DNA of 64,000 bases from Leishmania mexicana MHOM/GT/2001/U1103 (taxonomy: Eukaryota; Euglenozoa; Kinetoplastea; Trypanosomatida; Trypanosomatidae). Under the pieces are notes generated by a model. The model was given only the letters and a program-made list of their open reading frames with translations. It had not been told where the DNA came from and did no database searches. Positions 1 to 9,552 of the stretch are shown piece by piece (position 1 is the stretch's first letter; the number at the start of each line of letters is the position of its first letter). The position numbers were made by a program, and so were the translations under genes. The stretch spans positions 976,316 through 1,040,315 of the forward strand of contig NC_018332.1 in assembly GCF_000234665.1 (NCBI RefSeq), read 5' to 3'.

Positions 1-1
1 A

Positions 2-1525
2 CTTCCGCGTCTCCCGTACTCCCTTGATCGGTTCTTCGCAGAGGAAAAAGACATGCTTTTTGCACTGGAGTCGGCGCTGGTGCACGCCCTCTTGGCGCGC
101 TCCGCGACGCCGCTGGTGCAGGAGCAGGCGCTCATGTCGCTGAGCACGCTGCCTCCGGTGGCCCGCGTGCACGTGGTGCAGCCTGTGACGGACTTCTTTA
201 TAAGGTCGGCACGCACGCTGCAGCTACAACAGGCGACCACGATGCGACGCACTGTCACCCAGGCTGGCCGCAGTGGCCCTCCAGCAACCGGCCGTGGCCC
301 CTGTAATGGAGCCAGAGGGGTAGATGCCGACGGTGCTGTCACCGTCGCAGCGGCCATCGCTGCCGGCACTGTGTGCGTGAACCCCCTTGCCCCGAGTTCT
401 TGCGTAGATAGCTGTGTTGCGTCGCTCGTTCCCGTCTTCCAGGAGCTGCTCCACTCGCCGTTGTGGCGGGTGCGGCACGCGGCGTGTGTGGGGCTCGCGC
501 GCGTTGGCCCGTTGACGGCAGACCCATCCTCTATTGTTGACTTCCTGCTCACCTGCCTTGTACTCCATGCCACTTTGGTAACGGAGGGGGGCGGCTCAAG
601 CCAGGCGCCGTCTGCCGTCGCCACACGGTCACCAGAGCTGCCGTTGCAGTCTGCCACTGTCGTGTGGTGTCTTGCCCAGCAGCGGCAGGGCGGTGCGCGG
701 GCACTGTTGCAGCTGCTGCAGGACCCTCAGCAGCCTTCGCAAGTGCACCATTGGTGCGCCTTTCAGCTCGCCGAGGTGGACGTACGCGAGGCGTGCGCTA
801 ATCTAAACAGGGGCGAGTCCCCTGAAGCCGACACGCTGCTGGATGAGCTGGTGCAGGTGCTGGGCAGGCTCATCGCGACGCAGGGTGCCTTGGAAGAGGA
901 CACCGTGCTGCTCTGTGTGCGTGCGTTGGCAGAGGTGGTGTACCGACACTACGTCCATGCAACATCGCCGGCCAACACTGCTGCTGCGATGGACGCTGTC
1001 CTTTCCCTCGACACGGTTCAGCCGGCGCAGGAGGCTGCCGCCTGCTACCAGGAGGAGGAGCCTAATGCCTGCTACACTGTCCTCACGTCGGTGCTGGAGT
1101 CGGCACTGCTGCCCACCAACGTCCTAAAGGCGCTGTGCCTGTACCTCTGTAGGTACGGCGGTGGCCACGGGGAGCTGTACATATGCACGGAGCTGCTCCA
1201 GAGCAGCTCCGTCGCCGTTCGCACCGCCGCCGCATTCGGGCTTCGGGCCTGCGGCGCTAAGGTTCTGCGTAGCGTCGTGCTGGGCATGAACGACGACAGC
1301 TTCGACGTGCGGCGGGAGTCCTTCGAGACACTGAGTGCCATCGGTGCAGCTGCGGCGCTGGAGGTGCTGCGTCAGCGGCCGGCAGAGCACCGATATCAAG
1401 TGCAAGCCGCACTACGCGATTGCCTGCTGCAGGACGCCAGCCGCCCCGTGCCACGCAAGGTGGCCGAGACTCTGTATCGTGCACTTGTGGACGAGGAACT
1501 GCTCGCGGCGCAGGAGCTGTCGTAG
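2..1525 (+). CDS. HEAT-repeat protein, 5' end outside window
   Basis: The frame is open from position 2 with no stop before it, so the gene very probably begins left of the window; the first in-window ATG is at 53 and may be internal. About 507 residues are visible. The protein is rich in paired alpha-helical units of HEAT/armadillo type, for example around positions 430-530 (motif LWRVRHAACVGLARVG) and around 1200-1380 (motifs VAVRTAAAFGLRACG and FDVRRESFETLSAIGAA). HEAT solenoids are usually scaffolds for protein-protein contacts; no catalytic motif is visible. A low-complexity insert lies between the first helices and the main repeats. The product ends in QELS before a TAG stop. The exact family cannot be named from this fragment. 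The call as a real gene rests on length, strand and codon use matching its neighbours. Confidence 0.75.
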   Translation, partial: LPRLPYSLDRFFAEEKDMLFALESALVHALLARSATPLVQEQALMSLSTLPPVARVHVVQPVTDFFIRSARTLQLQQATTMRRTVTQAGRSGPPATGRGPCNGARGVDADGAVTVAAAIAAGTVCVNPLAPSSCVDSCVASLVPVFQELLHSPLWRVRHAACVGLARVGPLTADPSSIVDFLLTCLVLHATLVTEGGGSSQAPSAVATRSPELPLQSATVVWCLAQQRQGGARALLQLLQDPQQPSQVHHWCAFQLAEVDVREACANLNRGESPEADTLLDELVQVLGRLIATQGALEEDTVLLCVRALAEVVYRHYVHATSPANTAAAMDAVLSLDTVQPAQEAAACYQEEEPNACYTVLTSVLESALLPTNVLKALCLYLCRYGGGHGELYICTELLQSSSVAVRTAAAFGLRACGAKVLRSVVLGMNDDSFDVRRESFETLSAIGAAAALEVLRQRPAEHRYQVQAALRDCLLQDASRPVPRKVAETLYRALVDEELLAAQELS

Positions 1526-2159
1526 CCACAACATCTGCAGCATAGGCAAAATAGAGAGAGCCCTTTATGGGAGGATAGGTAGGAGTGGCGGTGGTGGCCG
1601 GCGCGCGTGTATGGGTGCGTGTATGCGTCGTGTGGCACGCGGTGAATGGGCTTCAGCACTCGGCTCGCCGTCCAGCAGTGAAAACACAGCATCTGCCAGG
1701 TCGTCTCCCTTCTGCTTCCCTGACGAAGCACGCACACACGCCTCGGCCCCTCCCCTCCACCGACCTCCCAGATCGTCCTCTGCTCCTTAATTTCTTGGTG
1801 CCTTGCTCTCCTCCGCGTTGCTGTCTCGCGCTCCACTCCACATACGCACACGTCGATGTCGCTCTGCGGAGGAACCGTTGCGTGGACGTGCACATCGATA
1901 TCCCAAGTCTCTGTGTGCATCTCTATCCCTGTTCTCTCTCCGACCTTCCCTCTGTTCCTGCACGTCTACTCCCCTTGCTTAGCTCTGATGATGCCGCCTC
2001 TGCTGACGTGTTGCAATGCCCGAGTGTCCGCGTACGCCCCCCCCCTCCTCTCCCTACTCTCTCTGCGTGTGTGTGTCGTGTGGTGTGTGTGTGTGTGTGG
2101 CGGCAGCCAGGCAGCCCCTCCCTCCTCCCCCAGCCCTGCCAATTGCCGGACCCCACTTC

Positions 2160-2660
2160 TCGTCGCGGCAGGGCCACGCGCATGAGGCTTGGGGAGGCCA
2201 GTGCGGTGCATCGCTACTGATGCCGGCGGTGAGGCCCTGGGTGGTGCTGCCTCGGAGCGCCCCGCGACCGTGCACACGCCTGTGGCGTCCATATGACCGG
2301 GCAGCGTGACTCGAAGGCACGCCACACCCGACGCTCACACGGCCCACCGGTGTGGTGGCGCCTGTGCCGCTCCTGGAGACGCACCAGGTGGCGGCCGACA
2401 TAATGCGGCTGACTGCGAGGCGACCTGCGAAGCGCAGGGTGGGCGGAGTATGAGGCAAGGACCTCGGGCAGGTCACCGTGGCGGCGCATTGCCGTACTTC
2501 TTGTCAAGGGCTGCCATCGCGCCACGCGGATGGGAGGGTGGCGGGCGGGGCCTGCGACCGGCCGTGGGCGGTCGAGTGGCGTTTGAGTTCATGTTCCGTG
2601 GCATCGTATGGACACATGGATGCGAAGGACCTTCCCCCTGCTTCCCTCTTGACGGCATAG
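2160..2660 (+). mobile_element. possible degenerate SIDER-like retroposon remnant
   Basis: This roughly 500-bp block sits in the presumed 3' UTR of the HEAT-repeat gene. It lacks the pyrimidine bias and simple repeats of the DNA on both sides and looks like mixed-composition, non-coding DNA of about the length of Leishmania SIDER2 elements, which are typically about 0.5 kb and lie in 3' UTRs. This is compositional resemblance only: no element boundaries, target-site duplication or poly-A tail were recognised. Confidence 0.25.
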
Positions 2661-2813
2661 CGCCCACTTGCCATCGCCACATGTCCGCATGCATTCCGTG
2701 TCGCCCCTCTATTGCTCCCCGCCCTTCCCCTATATCCCTCGCCCACCGCCTCGCACTGGCAGAGTCTCTGCCCCCCCCCCCCCCCCCCCCGTCTTGCGTG
2801 CGTCTCACTTTGT

Positions 2814-2851
2814 TGTTCTCCGTCGGGTCTCTCTCCTCTCTTTGCCTGCAG
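2814..2851 (+). promoter_or_regulatory. probable spliced-leader acceptor (polypyrimidine tract + AG)
   Basis: A T/C-rich tract ends in TTTGCCTGCAG at 2850-2851, the first AG after the tract. It lies 47 nt upstream of the ATG at 2899, the usual arrangement for trypanosomatid trans-splicing. It also supports 2899 over the upstream in-frame ATG at 2668, which would fall outside the mature mRNA. Confidence 0.6.
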
Positions 2852-2898
2852 CTGCACCGTGTTTTGTGTTGTGCGTGTCTCTGCAAACGCCGAGCGTC

Positions 2899-5800
2899 AT
2901 GGCGGGCAAGACAGTGCGGGCGCTGCACCTTGAGGGCAACAAGCTCTTCGAGGCGGGGCGCCTCAACGAGGCCGCGCGCGCGTTCCGCGACGCCGTGGAT
3001 CGCTTCCAGGCGGATAGGCTCTCGACAACGTCTGCTGTGGAGGAGTTCGTCAAGGTCGCGGGCAACTTGTGTGTCTGTCACCACGCAACGGGTAACTGGC
3101 ACGAGTGCGTCAAGACGGCCCGCGAGCTACTCGCCATCTACCCGATCATCCCCAAGGCGTACGCCGCGATAGGGATGTGCATTGTGAACCGGCTGCTGGA
3201 GCAGGAGGCAGAGCAGCGGGCGATGGATGCGCAGAACAGTCCGAGTATGCCGCCGCGGTCAGGTGAGGAGGTGCGCCGTGATGCGCGGCGGTACTTGGTG
3301 AAGCTTGGCGGTGCGGTTTGTACAGCTGACGACGCCCACAAGTACCTGTGCCGTGCGATTCTCTTGTCGGAAGGGGCGCTGCAGGTGTCCCTGGGCCCCT
3401 ATGTGGAGACAGCTGTGCGGTGGGTGAGCGAGCAGCTGCTGTCGGCCGGGCTCTCTTTAGAGCGTGAATATGGCGACGGCGTGGTCGGTGAGCTAAGCGT
3501 GCTGGAGGAGAGCGTCTGCGATGCGCCGCCGCTGCTGGATGTGGCACCGGTGCCCATTGAGCGTCACCCAATTCGTGTGTTGGACGCTGCCGACATGAGC
3601 GCCGCTGGCGCCAGTGGCACTGCTCCTGAGGGCTGCCGTCTCGAGGAGCTTCCTGAGGCGGAGGCGGAGGCGATTCTGCAGGCCATTCAGGATGGTGAGC
3701 GTGCCGCGCGGGGCGAGGCGGCTGACTCACCGTCTCCTGCCGCGGAGAGCGATGCTGCCGGCACCTCGACCGCCATGGACCACAGTGGCAGCATTTTTAG
3801 CAACACAAGCAGCCACGCCGCGGCGACACCGCCGCTGGACTACTTCCTGTCACAGCAGCGCACACGCGTGCGGGTGTGTCACGCCGAGAGGGGTGGTATT
3901 CCTCGCGGCCTCACCCTCGCACGTGCGTCGGAGCCGTTCGCTATCGGTCAGAACATACTACCCGCTCCGCTTGCGGACCTCACCACCGCGGCTGGTGCTC
4001 GAGCGCCGTCGCCGACGGTGCCCCTCGCTTTGCCATCCTCTACCCAAGGGGATCTGGTTTCGCTGCACGTCGACCCCGCTACTTCCTCCAGTGCGGAGAC
4101 TGTCTTCGCGTTGCACGCCCTGTCATCTTCGCTCGCGCAGACCGGCAGCGGCGATGCGCTCTCGATGAGGGATCTGCCCACTTCGGAATCGCCGCCGCTT
4201 TTCATGTGCAGTGCTTGTGGCCGGGAGCTGAACCCGCTGCAGCTCGCTGATGCCCCACCCACCGGCTGCTCCACGTGCAACGGCGTCGTGTACTGCAGTG
4301 CGGCGTGCGCGGTGGCCTACCAAGGTCGCCATGACCGGCACGAGTGCGCACTTCGTCTGGTGCTTCAGCGGCGCGTGGAGGCGTTGACCGCAGTACCGCC
4401 CTCCACCGATCCCGAATCCCCGCTGCCCGTCGGCGAAGTTCTCCCTGGCGGCGGGTGGAACACTCTAGACCTGCATCGCCGCATTCTGCCGCTCTGTATC
4501 ACAGTGTACAGCGGTCTGCGAAGCAGCGCGCCTGGCGCAGCCGAGGTGCAGGCACAGGTTCAGCGCGGGGTGCAGCGGCGCCTTCGCCATGCACTGCCAG
4601 CTGAGGTTGCCGAGACTCTTGCCGAGTGGGTGAAGGCGCTGGGGTCTGTGGTGGCCGCACCAGCGTCGACCACTGGCACAGCATCCTCGGCTCTGCTGCC
4701 GCAGGACGAGGAGGAGGGCAAACAGTGTGGCGAGCAGCAGTGCGACCACCTCACCGATGCGGCCACGGCCACCTCTTGTGCTGCCGCTGACGAGGAGCCG
4801 TCTCTTGCAGACCAGCTCCTCGCAATCTTCTTCACAGTGCGGCTCCTCGCTGTCAACCATGCGGAGAGCCGCTGCAGCGCCTTCTATGTCGAGCGACTCC
4901 TTCTCCGACACTCATGCGAGCCAAACTGCATATGGTCCGACACGCTGCGCGGCATTCTCACGGCCCGCTTTATCTGTAAAGGCGAGGAGATGACCATGAC
5001 CGTGGACGACTGCTTCCCACAGCATTGGCCGTGGCAGGTTCGGCAGAAGTGGTTTGTGTACCATCACGGGGTGCCGTGCCAGTGCGCGCGGTGCCTGCGG
5101 GAAGGGGCTGACCTGAACCACTCGCGTGGCATGCTCGCAAGCGCGGTAGTGGAGCAGCTGCTAACGGCCGACGTCATGGGTCACCCGTGCCCGACGCCGG
5201 CGCACAAGCACCCCACGCACCTCTTTCACCTGCCGGTTCAGAGGCTGGTCGAGCAGAGCAAGTCCACACGGCAGCGCAACGTGCCTGCGTTGCTGTGCCG
5301 CCTTGATGAGATGCGCGCCGAGCTGGGCAAGTACGTGTTGCCCTCGCACTATCTGCTGGAAGACATTCGGCGCGCCATGCTGAACGTGGCGGAGGCGGAG
5401 GGCCACCTCGCCAGGTGCACTGTCGAGGCACAGAGCAGCCTCCTGTTTTGGGAGTCACAGTGGGCTGGCGCGATCCCGGCGAAGGCGCAGCGGCTGCGTC
5501 TGCTTCCAAGCGTCTTCGAGTGCGGCCGTCGGCGCAAGCTTCACCCGCATCAGCAGCTCCGTCGCCGACGTCACACATGGCAACCAGCAACCAGCGCATC
5601 TGCCCCTGCCGAACAGCCGCAAGACACTTCACCGGAGCGGAGAGAGAGCGTCTCGCCGCCGTCGCCGGTTCCAACGCCGATGGCGGTGCCGCACGACAGC
5701 AGCGAGACTGCCTTTTCTGCCGTGCACGCCTTCCGCCCGGCAGGGGTGGGCTATGGCGACCACGCGGCAAGCAAAGCTAGGGTTGCATCCGCTGCTGTCA

Positions 5801-5919
5801 CCGCCGCTGCGACACCACGCACGCCGGTGCCGGCACCGCTCATTGCCACGAAGGACTTCGCCTCTGGCCGCAACATCATTGATCTTTTCTACGGCTCCTA
5901 CCAGACGTGGTACATGTAA
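2899..5919 (+). CDS. TPR-MYND-SET protein, SMYD4-like putative lysine methyltransferase
   Basis: A 1006-residue protein starting MAGKTVRALHLEGNKLFEAG. Residues 1-105 look like TPR helices. A SET N-terminal segment is suggested at about 315-350 (RGLTLARASEPFAIGQNIL). A MYND zinc finger occupies about 435-480, with the cysteine pairs CSAC, CSTC and CSAAC and a final HEC. The SET core is at about 652-735, containing LLRHSCEPNC, the EEMTMTVDD segment and a post-SET-like CQCARC cluster. The order TPR, SET start, MYND, SET core resembles the SMYD4 class rather than SMYD1-3, whose TPR-like region is C-terminal. SMYD proteins methylate lysines of histones or other proteins using S-adenosylmethionine; the substrate here is unknown. 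The region between TPR and MYND and the C-terminal 200 residues are low complexity. The start was chosen because a splice-acceptor-like AG lies 47 nt upstream. Confidence 0.85.
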   Translation: MAGKTVRALHLEGNKLFEAGRLNEAARAFRDAVDRFQADRLSTTSAVEEFVKVAGNLCVCHHATGNWHECVKTARELLAIYPIIPKAYAAIGMCIVNRLLEQEAEQRAMDAQNSPSMPPRSGEEVRRDARRYLVKLGGAVCTADDAHKYLCRAILLSEGALQVSLGPYVETAVRWVSEQLLSAGLSLEREYGDGVVGELSVLEESVCDAPPLLDVAPVPIERHPIRVLDAADMSAAGASGTAPEGCRLEELPEAEAEAILQAIQDGERAARGEAADSPSPAAESDAAGTSTAMDHSGSIFSNTSSHAAATPPLDYFLSQQRTRVRVCHAERGGIPRGLTLARASEPFAIGQNILPAPLADLTTAAGARAPSPTVPLALPSSTQGDLVSLHVDPATSSSAETVFALHALSSSLAQTGSGDALSMRDLPTSESPPLFMCSACGRELNPLQLADAPPTGCSTCNGVVYCSAACAVAYQGRHDRHECALRLVLQRRVEALTAVPPSTDPESPLPVGEVLPGGGWNTLDLHRRILPLCITVYSGLRSSAPGAAEVQAQVQRGVQRRLRHALPAEVAETLAEWVKALGSVVAAPASTTGTASSALLPQDEEEGKQCGEQQCDHLTDAATATSCAAADEEPSLADQLLAIFFTVRLLAVNHAESRCSAFYVERLLLRHSCEPNCIWSDTLRGILTARFICKGEEMTMTVDDCFPQHWPWQVRQKWFVYHHGVPCQCARCLREGADLNHSRGMLASAVVEQLLTADVMGHPCPTPAHKHPTHLFHLPVQRLVEQSKSTRQRNVPALLCRLDEMRAELGKYVLPSHYLLEDIRRAMLNVAEAEGHLARCTVEAQSSLLFWESQWAGAIPAKAQRLRLLPSVFECGRRRKLHPHQQLRRRRHTWQPATSASAPAEQPQDTSPERRESVSPPSPVPTPMAVPHDSSETAFSAVHAFRPAGVGYGDHAASKARVASAAVTAAATPRTPVPAPLIATKDFASGRNIIDLFYGSYQTWYM

Positions 5920-6696
5920 ATGGAAGTGCAGGAGGTAGGGTGCGGCGAAGCTCACGTGTGACGTACGTTGTTGCAGCAAGTGGGGGGGGGAGGGCGGGGG
6001 CAGAGGGCGAAGAGACAGCTGTAGCGACTACGCATGCGTGCGTTTCTCTACTGTCGCCCGTATCCATATTTGAGGTGTCCTGCGACCTCTTCTTGGCAAT
6101 GCTGCCTTCTACCTGAATCCGATGAGGCACATGCGTCGCGTGTAAAGGGAGGGGAGGGGGCGCAGCGAGGTGACACACGCCGTCATGCTGCACATCTCCT
6201 TTTATTCGACGCCCCATTCTCTCTCGCTCTCTCGCTCTTGCTCGCCCGCGTCGCGCATGCGTTCCGTTCCTTCGCCTCTATCTCAGGCGCACCTGCCACG
6301 TATTCAATGGCCAAGAACAAAGGAGGCGGACTGCCAAACGCGCTCACTCCCATAGCGCCGCCAACCTCGACAAAGGACAGGCAGGCAGGCAGACGCGTTC
6401 ATGGGCGCGTGTGATCGTTGCAGCTCTCCGAGTGTCGTGATGGAGGCGAAGTGGGCTCGGTCTGTGTAAGCGCATGGTGTCCGACTCAACGAGGCCTGGA
6501 CAGATTATCTGTCGCCACCGCCGCCACAATCTTCGTTGTTCTCCTTTTGGCGTATCGCACGTGATGTAATGGTGTTGCCGCCGCCGCCGCCGCTGTCCCC
6601 CCTTCATTCTCCATTCTCCTAACCTCACACCCTCCGCCACACCTCCGCGATCTACGTCCGCCATGCACGTACACACAGACGATCCAGAAAGGAACA
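5920..6696 (+). other. intergenic spacer (0.78 kb)
   Basis: No gene seen. It holds G-rich runs near 5981-6000, a GCC triplet run near 6577-6593 and a C/T-rich tract at about 6593-6650. The first clear AG after that tract is at 6677-6678, giving only about 18 nt of 5' UTR for the downstream ribosomal gene if used. Confidence 0.6.
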
Positions 6697-7148
6697 ATGG
6701 GCAAAATCCGCACCAAGACCGTGAAGCGTGCCTCCCGCCAGGTGGTGGAGAAGTACTACTCGAAGCTGAACTTCGACTTCTACCAGAACAAGCGCGTCGT
6801 CATGGACGTGACGATTGCGGAGTCTAAGAAGCTGAAGAACAAGATCGCTGGGTACGCGACTCACATCATGAAGCGCCTGGCGCGCGGCCCCGTGCGCGGC
6901 ATCTCGCTGAAGCTGCAGGAGGAGGAGCGCGAGCGCCGCATGGACCACGCCCCCGCGACGTCCGACGTGGACAAGGCGATCCAGTCTGGCGTGAGCGTGG
7001 ACAAGAAGACGATGCAGATGCTGCAGCGCCTGGAGATCGGTGTGCCGCGCCGCGTGAAGCGTGCCGATGCCGCCGCGCCGAAGGTGAAGGCGGCTCCGCG
7101 CCGCCGCCAGCAGAAGAGCTCCAAGTAGGTGCACAGGCGATACGCGCG
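6692..7148 (+). repeat. 457-bp direct repeat, unit 1 (S17 gene)
   Basis: Identical to 8232-8688 by direct reading (offset 1540). The base before (6691 g versus 8231 a) and the bases after (ca versus tg) differ. The repeat covers the CDS plus 5 nt upstream and 20 nt downstream. Confidence 0.95.
6697..7128 (+). CDS. RPS17: 40S ribosomal protein S17 (eS17), copy 1
   Basis: A 143-residue protein starting [20 protein letters not shown], the diagnostic N-terminus of the eS17 family, followed by the conserved segments [20 protein letters not shown] and [12 protein letters not shown]. eS17 is a structural component of the small cytosolic ribosomal subunit. The C-terminus is a short basic, alanine-rich tail ending QQKSSK, slightly longer than in many eukaryotes. 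The gene is followed 1.1 kb downstream by an identical copy; identity covers 457 bp (6692-7148 against 8232-8688) and stops just outside the CDS on both sides. The 3' UTRs differ, which could allow different mRNA stability or stage expression. Confidence 0.97.
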   Translation: MGKIRTKTVKRASRQVVEKYYSKLNFDFYQNKRVVMDVTIAESKKLKNKIAGYATHIMKRLARGPVRGISLKLQEEERERRMDHAPATSDVDKAIQSGVSVDKKTMQMLQRLEIGVPRRVKRADAAAPKVKAAPRRRQQKSSK

Positions 7149-8236
7149 CACTCTTCATGTGTGTTGGCGTGTGTGTGGGTGTGGCCGTCTTTGTGAGGGT
7201 GATGAAGTAAGTGCACAGGGGTGACATCAGAAGCATAGAGGGACGTGCAGTGCCGTCAGCAGCGTCTAGCGCGACCTTCCGCGTCGGCCACTCTTTCTCC
7301 TTCGCGCGTCTGCGTGCTTTCTCTTTCCACTTCGCTCAGAACGTCGCCTGCGCATATACACCCATGCGAGCACACACACACACACACCGGCCCGCTTCGC
7401 TCACGGACCTGCGAGATGGACTGCGTGTGCCCTTCGCTCCGCCTGTCCGTCCTCTCCCAGGACACCTTTGTTCTATCTCTTCGTATATTTTTCCTTTCGT
7501 CCTTTTCGGTGGTTTATCAGGGTCCCCCACTCTTTCTCTCGGCGTGCTTGTGTGTGTGCGCGCACATCGATGACGTCCCCATGGACATCGTCATGGCTGC
7601 CGCCAAAACTGGAGAGCGCGACCCCTCTGAACCCTCTAACGAATAGAAGAGGCACCTACAGGCACGCAACGAGCTGTTGCAACGCCACGGCGCATGTGCG
7701 TTCCCTTGTTGGTGTGTGCCGTGCATCGCGCACGCCACACGCACAACGCCACTTCTCTTTCTTGCCGCTCTCCACGCTGTCGTCGAAGGCCGATGGGGAG
7801 GGGCAAGGGAGGGGCAGCAACCGTGCTTTGCCAGCTCTCGCTGTCGTCTACCTTCCACTCCGTGCGCACGGCGGGCATCGAAAGCCCGAGTTGCTGCTGC
7901 TGGTGGTGGTGGTGATGCGTCCTGGCCCGCCCCTCAACCTCTGGGGCCACCTTTCACGGGCTCTTCCCGTGGCCTCTTCTGTCTGTGTGCTTGTCGCCGT
8001 TCCCTCTCAACTCTCGTATCTCGGCACGACGGGTTCACTCTCGCTGTTCTCTCTCTCTTGGCGCCCTCCTCGTCTCTTGCACATGTGCACTGTAACCTCC
8101 CCCTCCCATCACGCATGCGCACACCTTTGCCCTCCTCTGCCCCATGCTGTCACCGCGACTGCCACACACGCGTGCACCCTTTACCGGCTAATATCGCTCT
8201 AACGCACACTGCGCAGTCGGTATCTCACGTAGAACA
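7129..8236 (+). other. intergenic spacer between the two S17 copies (1.1 kb)
   Basis: No gene seen. After the 20 repeated bases the sequence is unrelated to the flanks of copy 2. It contains a CA run near 7371-7387, several T/C-rich stretches, and an AG at 8215-8216 about 20 nt before the second S17 ATG. Confidence 0.6.
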
Positions 8237-8688
8237 ATGGGCAAAATCCGCACCAAGACCGTGAAGCGTGCCTCCCGCCAGGTGGTGGAGAAGTACTACT
8301 CGAAGCTGAACTTCGACTTCTACCAGAACAAGCGCGTCGTCATGGACGTGACGATTGCGGAGTCTAAGAAGCTGAAGAACAAGATCGCTGGGTACGCGAC
8401 TCACATCATGAAGCGCCTGGCGCGCGGCCCCGTGCGCGGCATCTCGCTGAAGCTGCAGGAGGAGGAGCGCGAGCGCCGCATGGACCACGCCCCCGCGACG
8501 TCCGACGTGGACAAGGCGATCCAGTCTGGCGTGAGCGTGGACAAGAAGACGATGCAGATGCTGCAGCGCCTGGAGATCGGTGTGCCGCGCCGCGTGAAGC
8601 GTGCCGATGCCGCCGCGCCGAAGGTGAAGGCGGCTCCGCGCCGCCGCCAGCAGAAGAGCTCCAAGTAGGTGCACAGGCGATACGCGCG
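8232..8688 (+). repeat. 457-bp direct repeat, unit 2 (S17 gene)
   Basis: Second unit of the repeat described for 6692-7148; no mismatch was found on reading. Confidence 0.95.
8237..8668 (+). CDS. RPS17: 40S ribosomal protein S17 (eS17), copy 2
   Basis: Encodes the same 143 residues as copy 1 with no nucleotide difference in the CDS. Its flanks are unrelated to those of copy 1 beyond a few bases. Perfect identity at synonymous sites implies either a very recent duplication or ongoing gene conversion. The 3' flank contains a T-rich block (about 8741-8785) not present after copy 1, a candidate element for differential mRNA control. The upstream AG at 8215-8216 gives a very short 5' UTR, similar in length to that inferred for copy 1. 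Confidence 0.97.
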   Translation: MGKIRTKTVKRASRQVVEKYYSKLNFDFYQNKRVVMDVTIAESKKLKNKIAGYATHIMKRLARGPVRGISLKLQEEERERRMDHAPATSDVDKAIQSGVSVDKKTMQMLQRLEIGVPRRVKRADAAAPKVKAAPRRRQQKSSK

Positions 8689-9552
8689 TGTTTGTACCGA
8701 CGCCCCTCTGCTCCTCCGCGCCCCGGCGTTCTACGCCGTAGCTGCCTTTCCTTTTTAAATTTTATTTCCTTTTCATTGTTTCGTTGATCTGACCGCAAAC
8801 GTAAGCCATTCTCCATCCCTCCCCAAGAGGTCACCACACCCGCGCGCACAAGGCGGATCGAGGGGCCCAAAGTGCAACGCGCGACACTGGCAGCTTGGCA
8901 CACGCTCGGTGGTAGGGCGAGAGAAGGGAGCAGACCGGCGGGGGGAAGGAAGGGGCCATGGAGTGACGACTGCTTTGTTGGTGTCAGTGAATCACCGCAG
9001 CCCTCATGCGTTTTGTGTGGATGGGTGATGGGCACACCCGTGTGTTGCGAAGCAGCTCACGGTGTCGAAGGTGCACATGCCTTCTAGTGCACGCTGCACC
9101 CCGCCCTCGCGCATGCATAGGCCTCCTCCCCTGTCCGCTCATACTCATTCGTTGAAGACGCACACGTGTCGCTGCACTGGCACGTCTCTCCGTTTTGGGT
9201 TTTGTGTGCTTCTCACCTGCGCAGCTGCCGCGTGCTCGTAGGTGTGGATGTGCTCCGTTGAATGGACACCTTGCCTCTCCCGCGTTCTCTCACTCTTTCT
9301 CTCTCACACACACGCCTTACAAGCACGCGCCATCTGCTCCCACTGCTCCGTAGTGCAGTCGCGGTGCTTCACAGCGCGTACAGGCATCCGTGCTTGTTCG
9401 CACGCACACGGATACGCACTCCTAGAGATACATCAACACACGTTGCGTTTCGGCTCACGCTGCACCGACTCATCCCCGTCAGTGTGTTTCACGTTGCCGA
9501 CTACCGTTTGCTGAACGCTTTTGCTGCGCGTGTTCTGTGTCTTTCTGCGGCC
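8669..9552 (+). other. intergenic spacer (0.88 kb)
   Basis: No gene seen. Notable are a T-rich, locally AT-rich stretch at 8741-8785 in the 3' flank of S17 copy 2, and a polypyrimidine tract at about 9272-9310 followed by AG at 9322-9323, a plausible splice acceptor for the next gene with about 230 nt of 5' UTR. Confidence 0.55.

Larger units (their letters stand above)
1526..2898 (+). other. intergenic spacer (1.37 kb)
   Basis: No convincing gene. It begins with pyrimidine-rich DNA, has TG-rich runs around 2067-2100, then a compositionally different GC-rich stretch (about 2160-2660) that may be a degenerate SIDER-type retroposon. It ends with a 20-nt C run (2771-2790) and a polypyrimidine/AG splice-acceptor-like segment just before the next gene. 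Confidence 0.6.
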
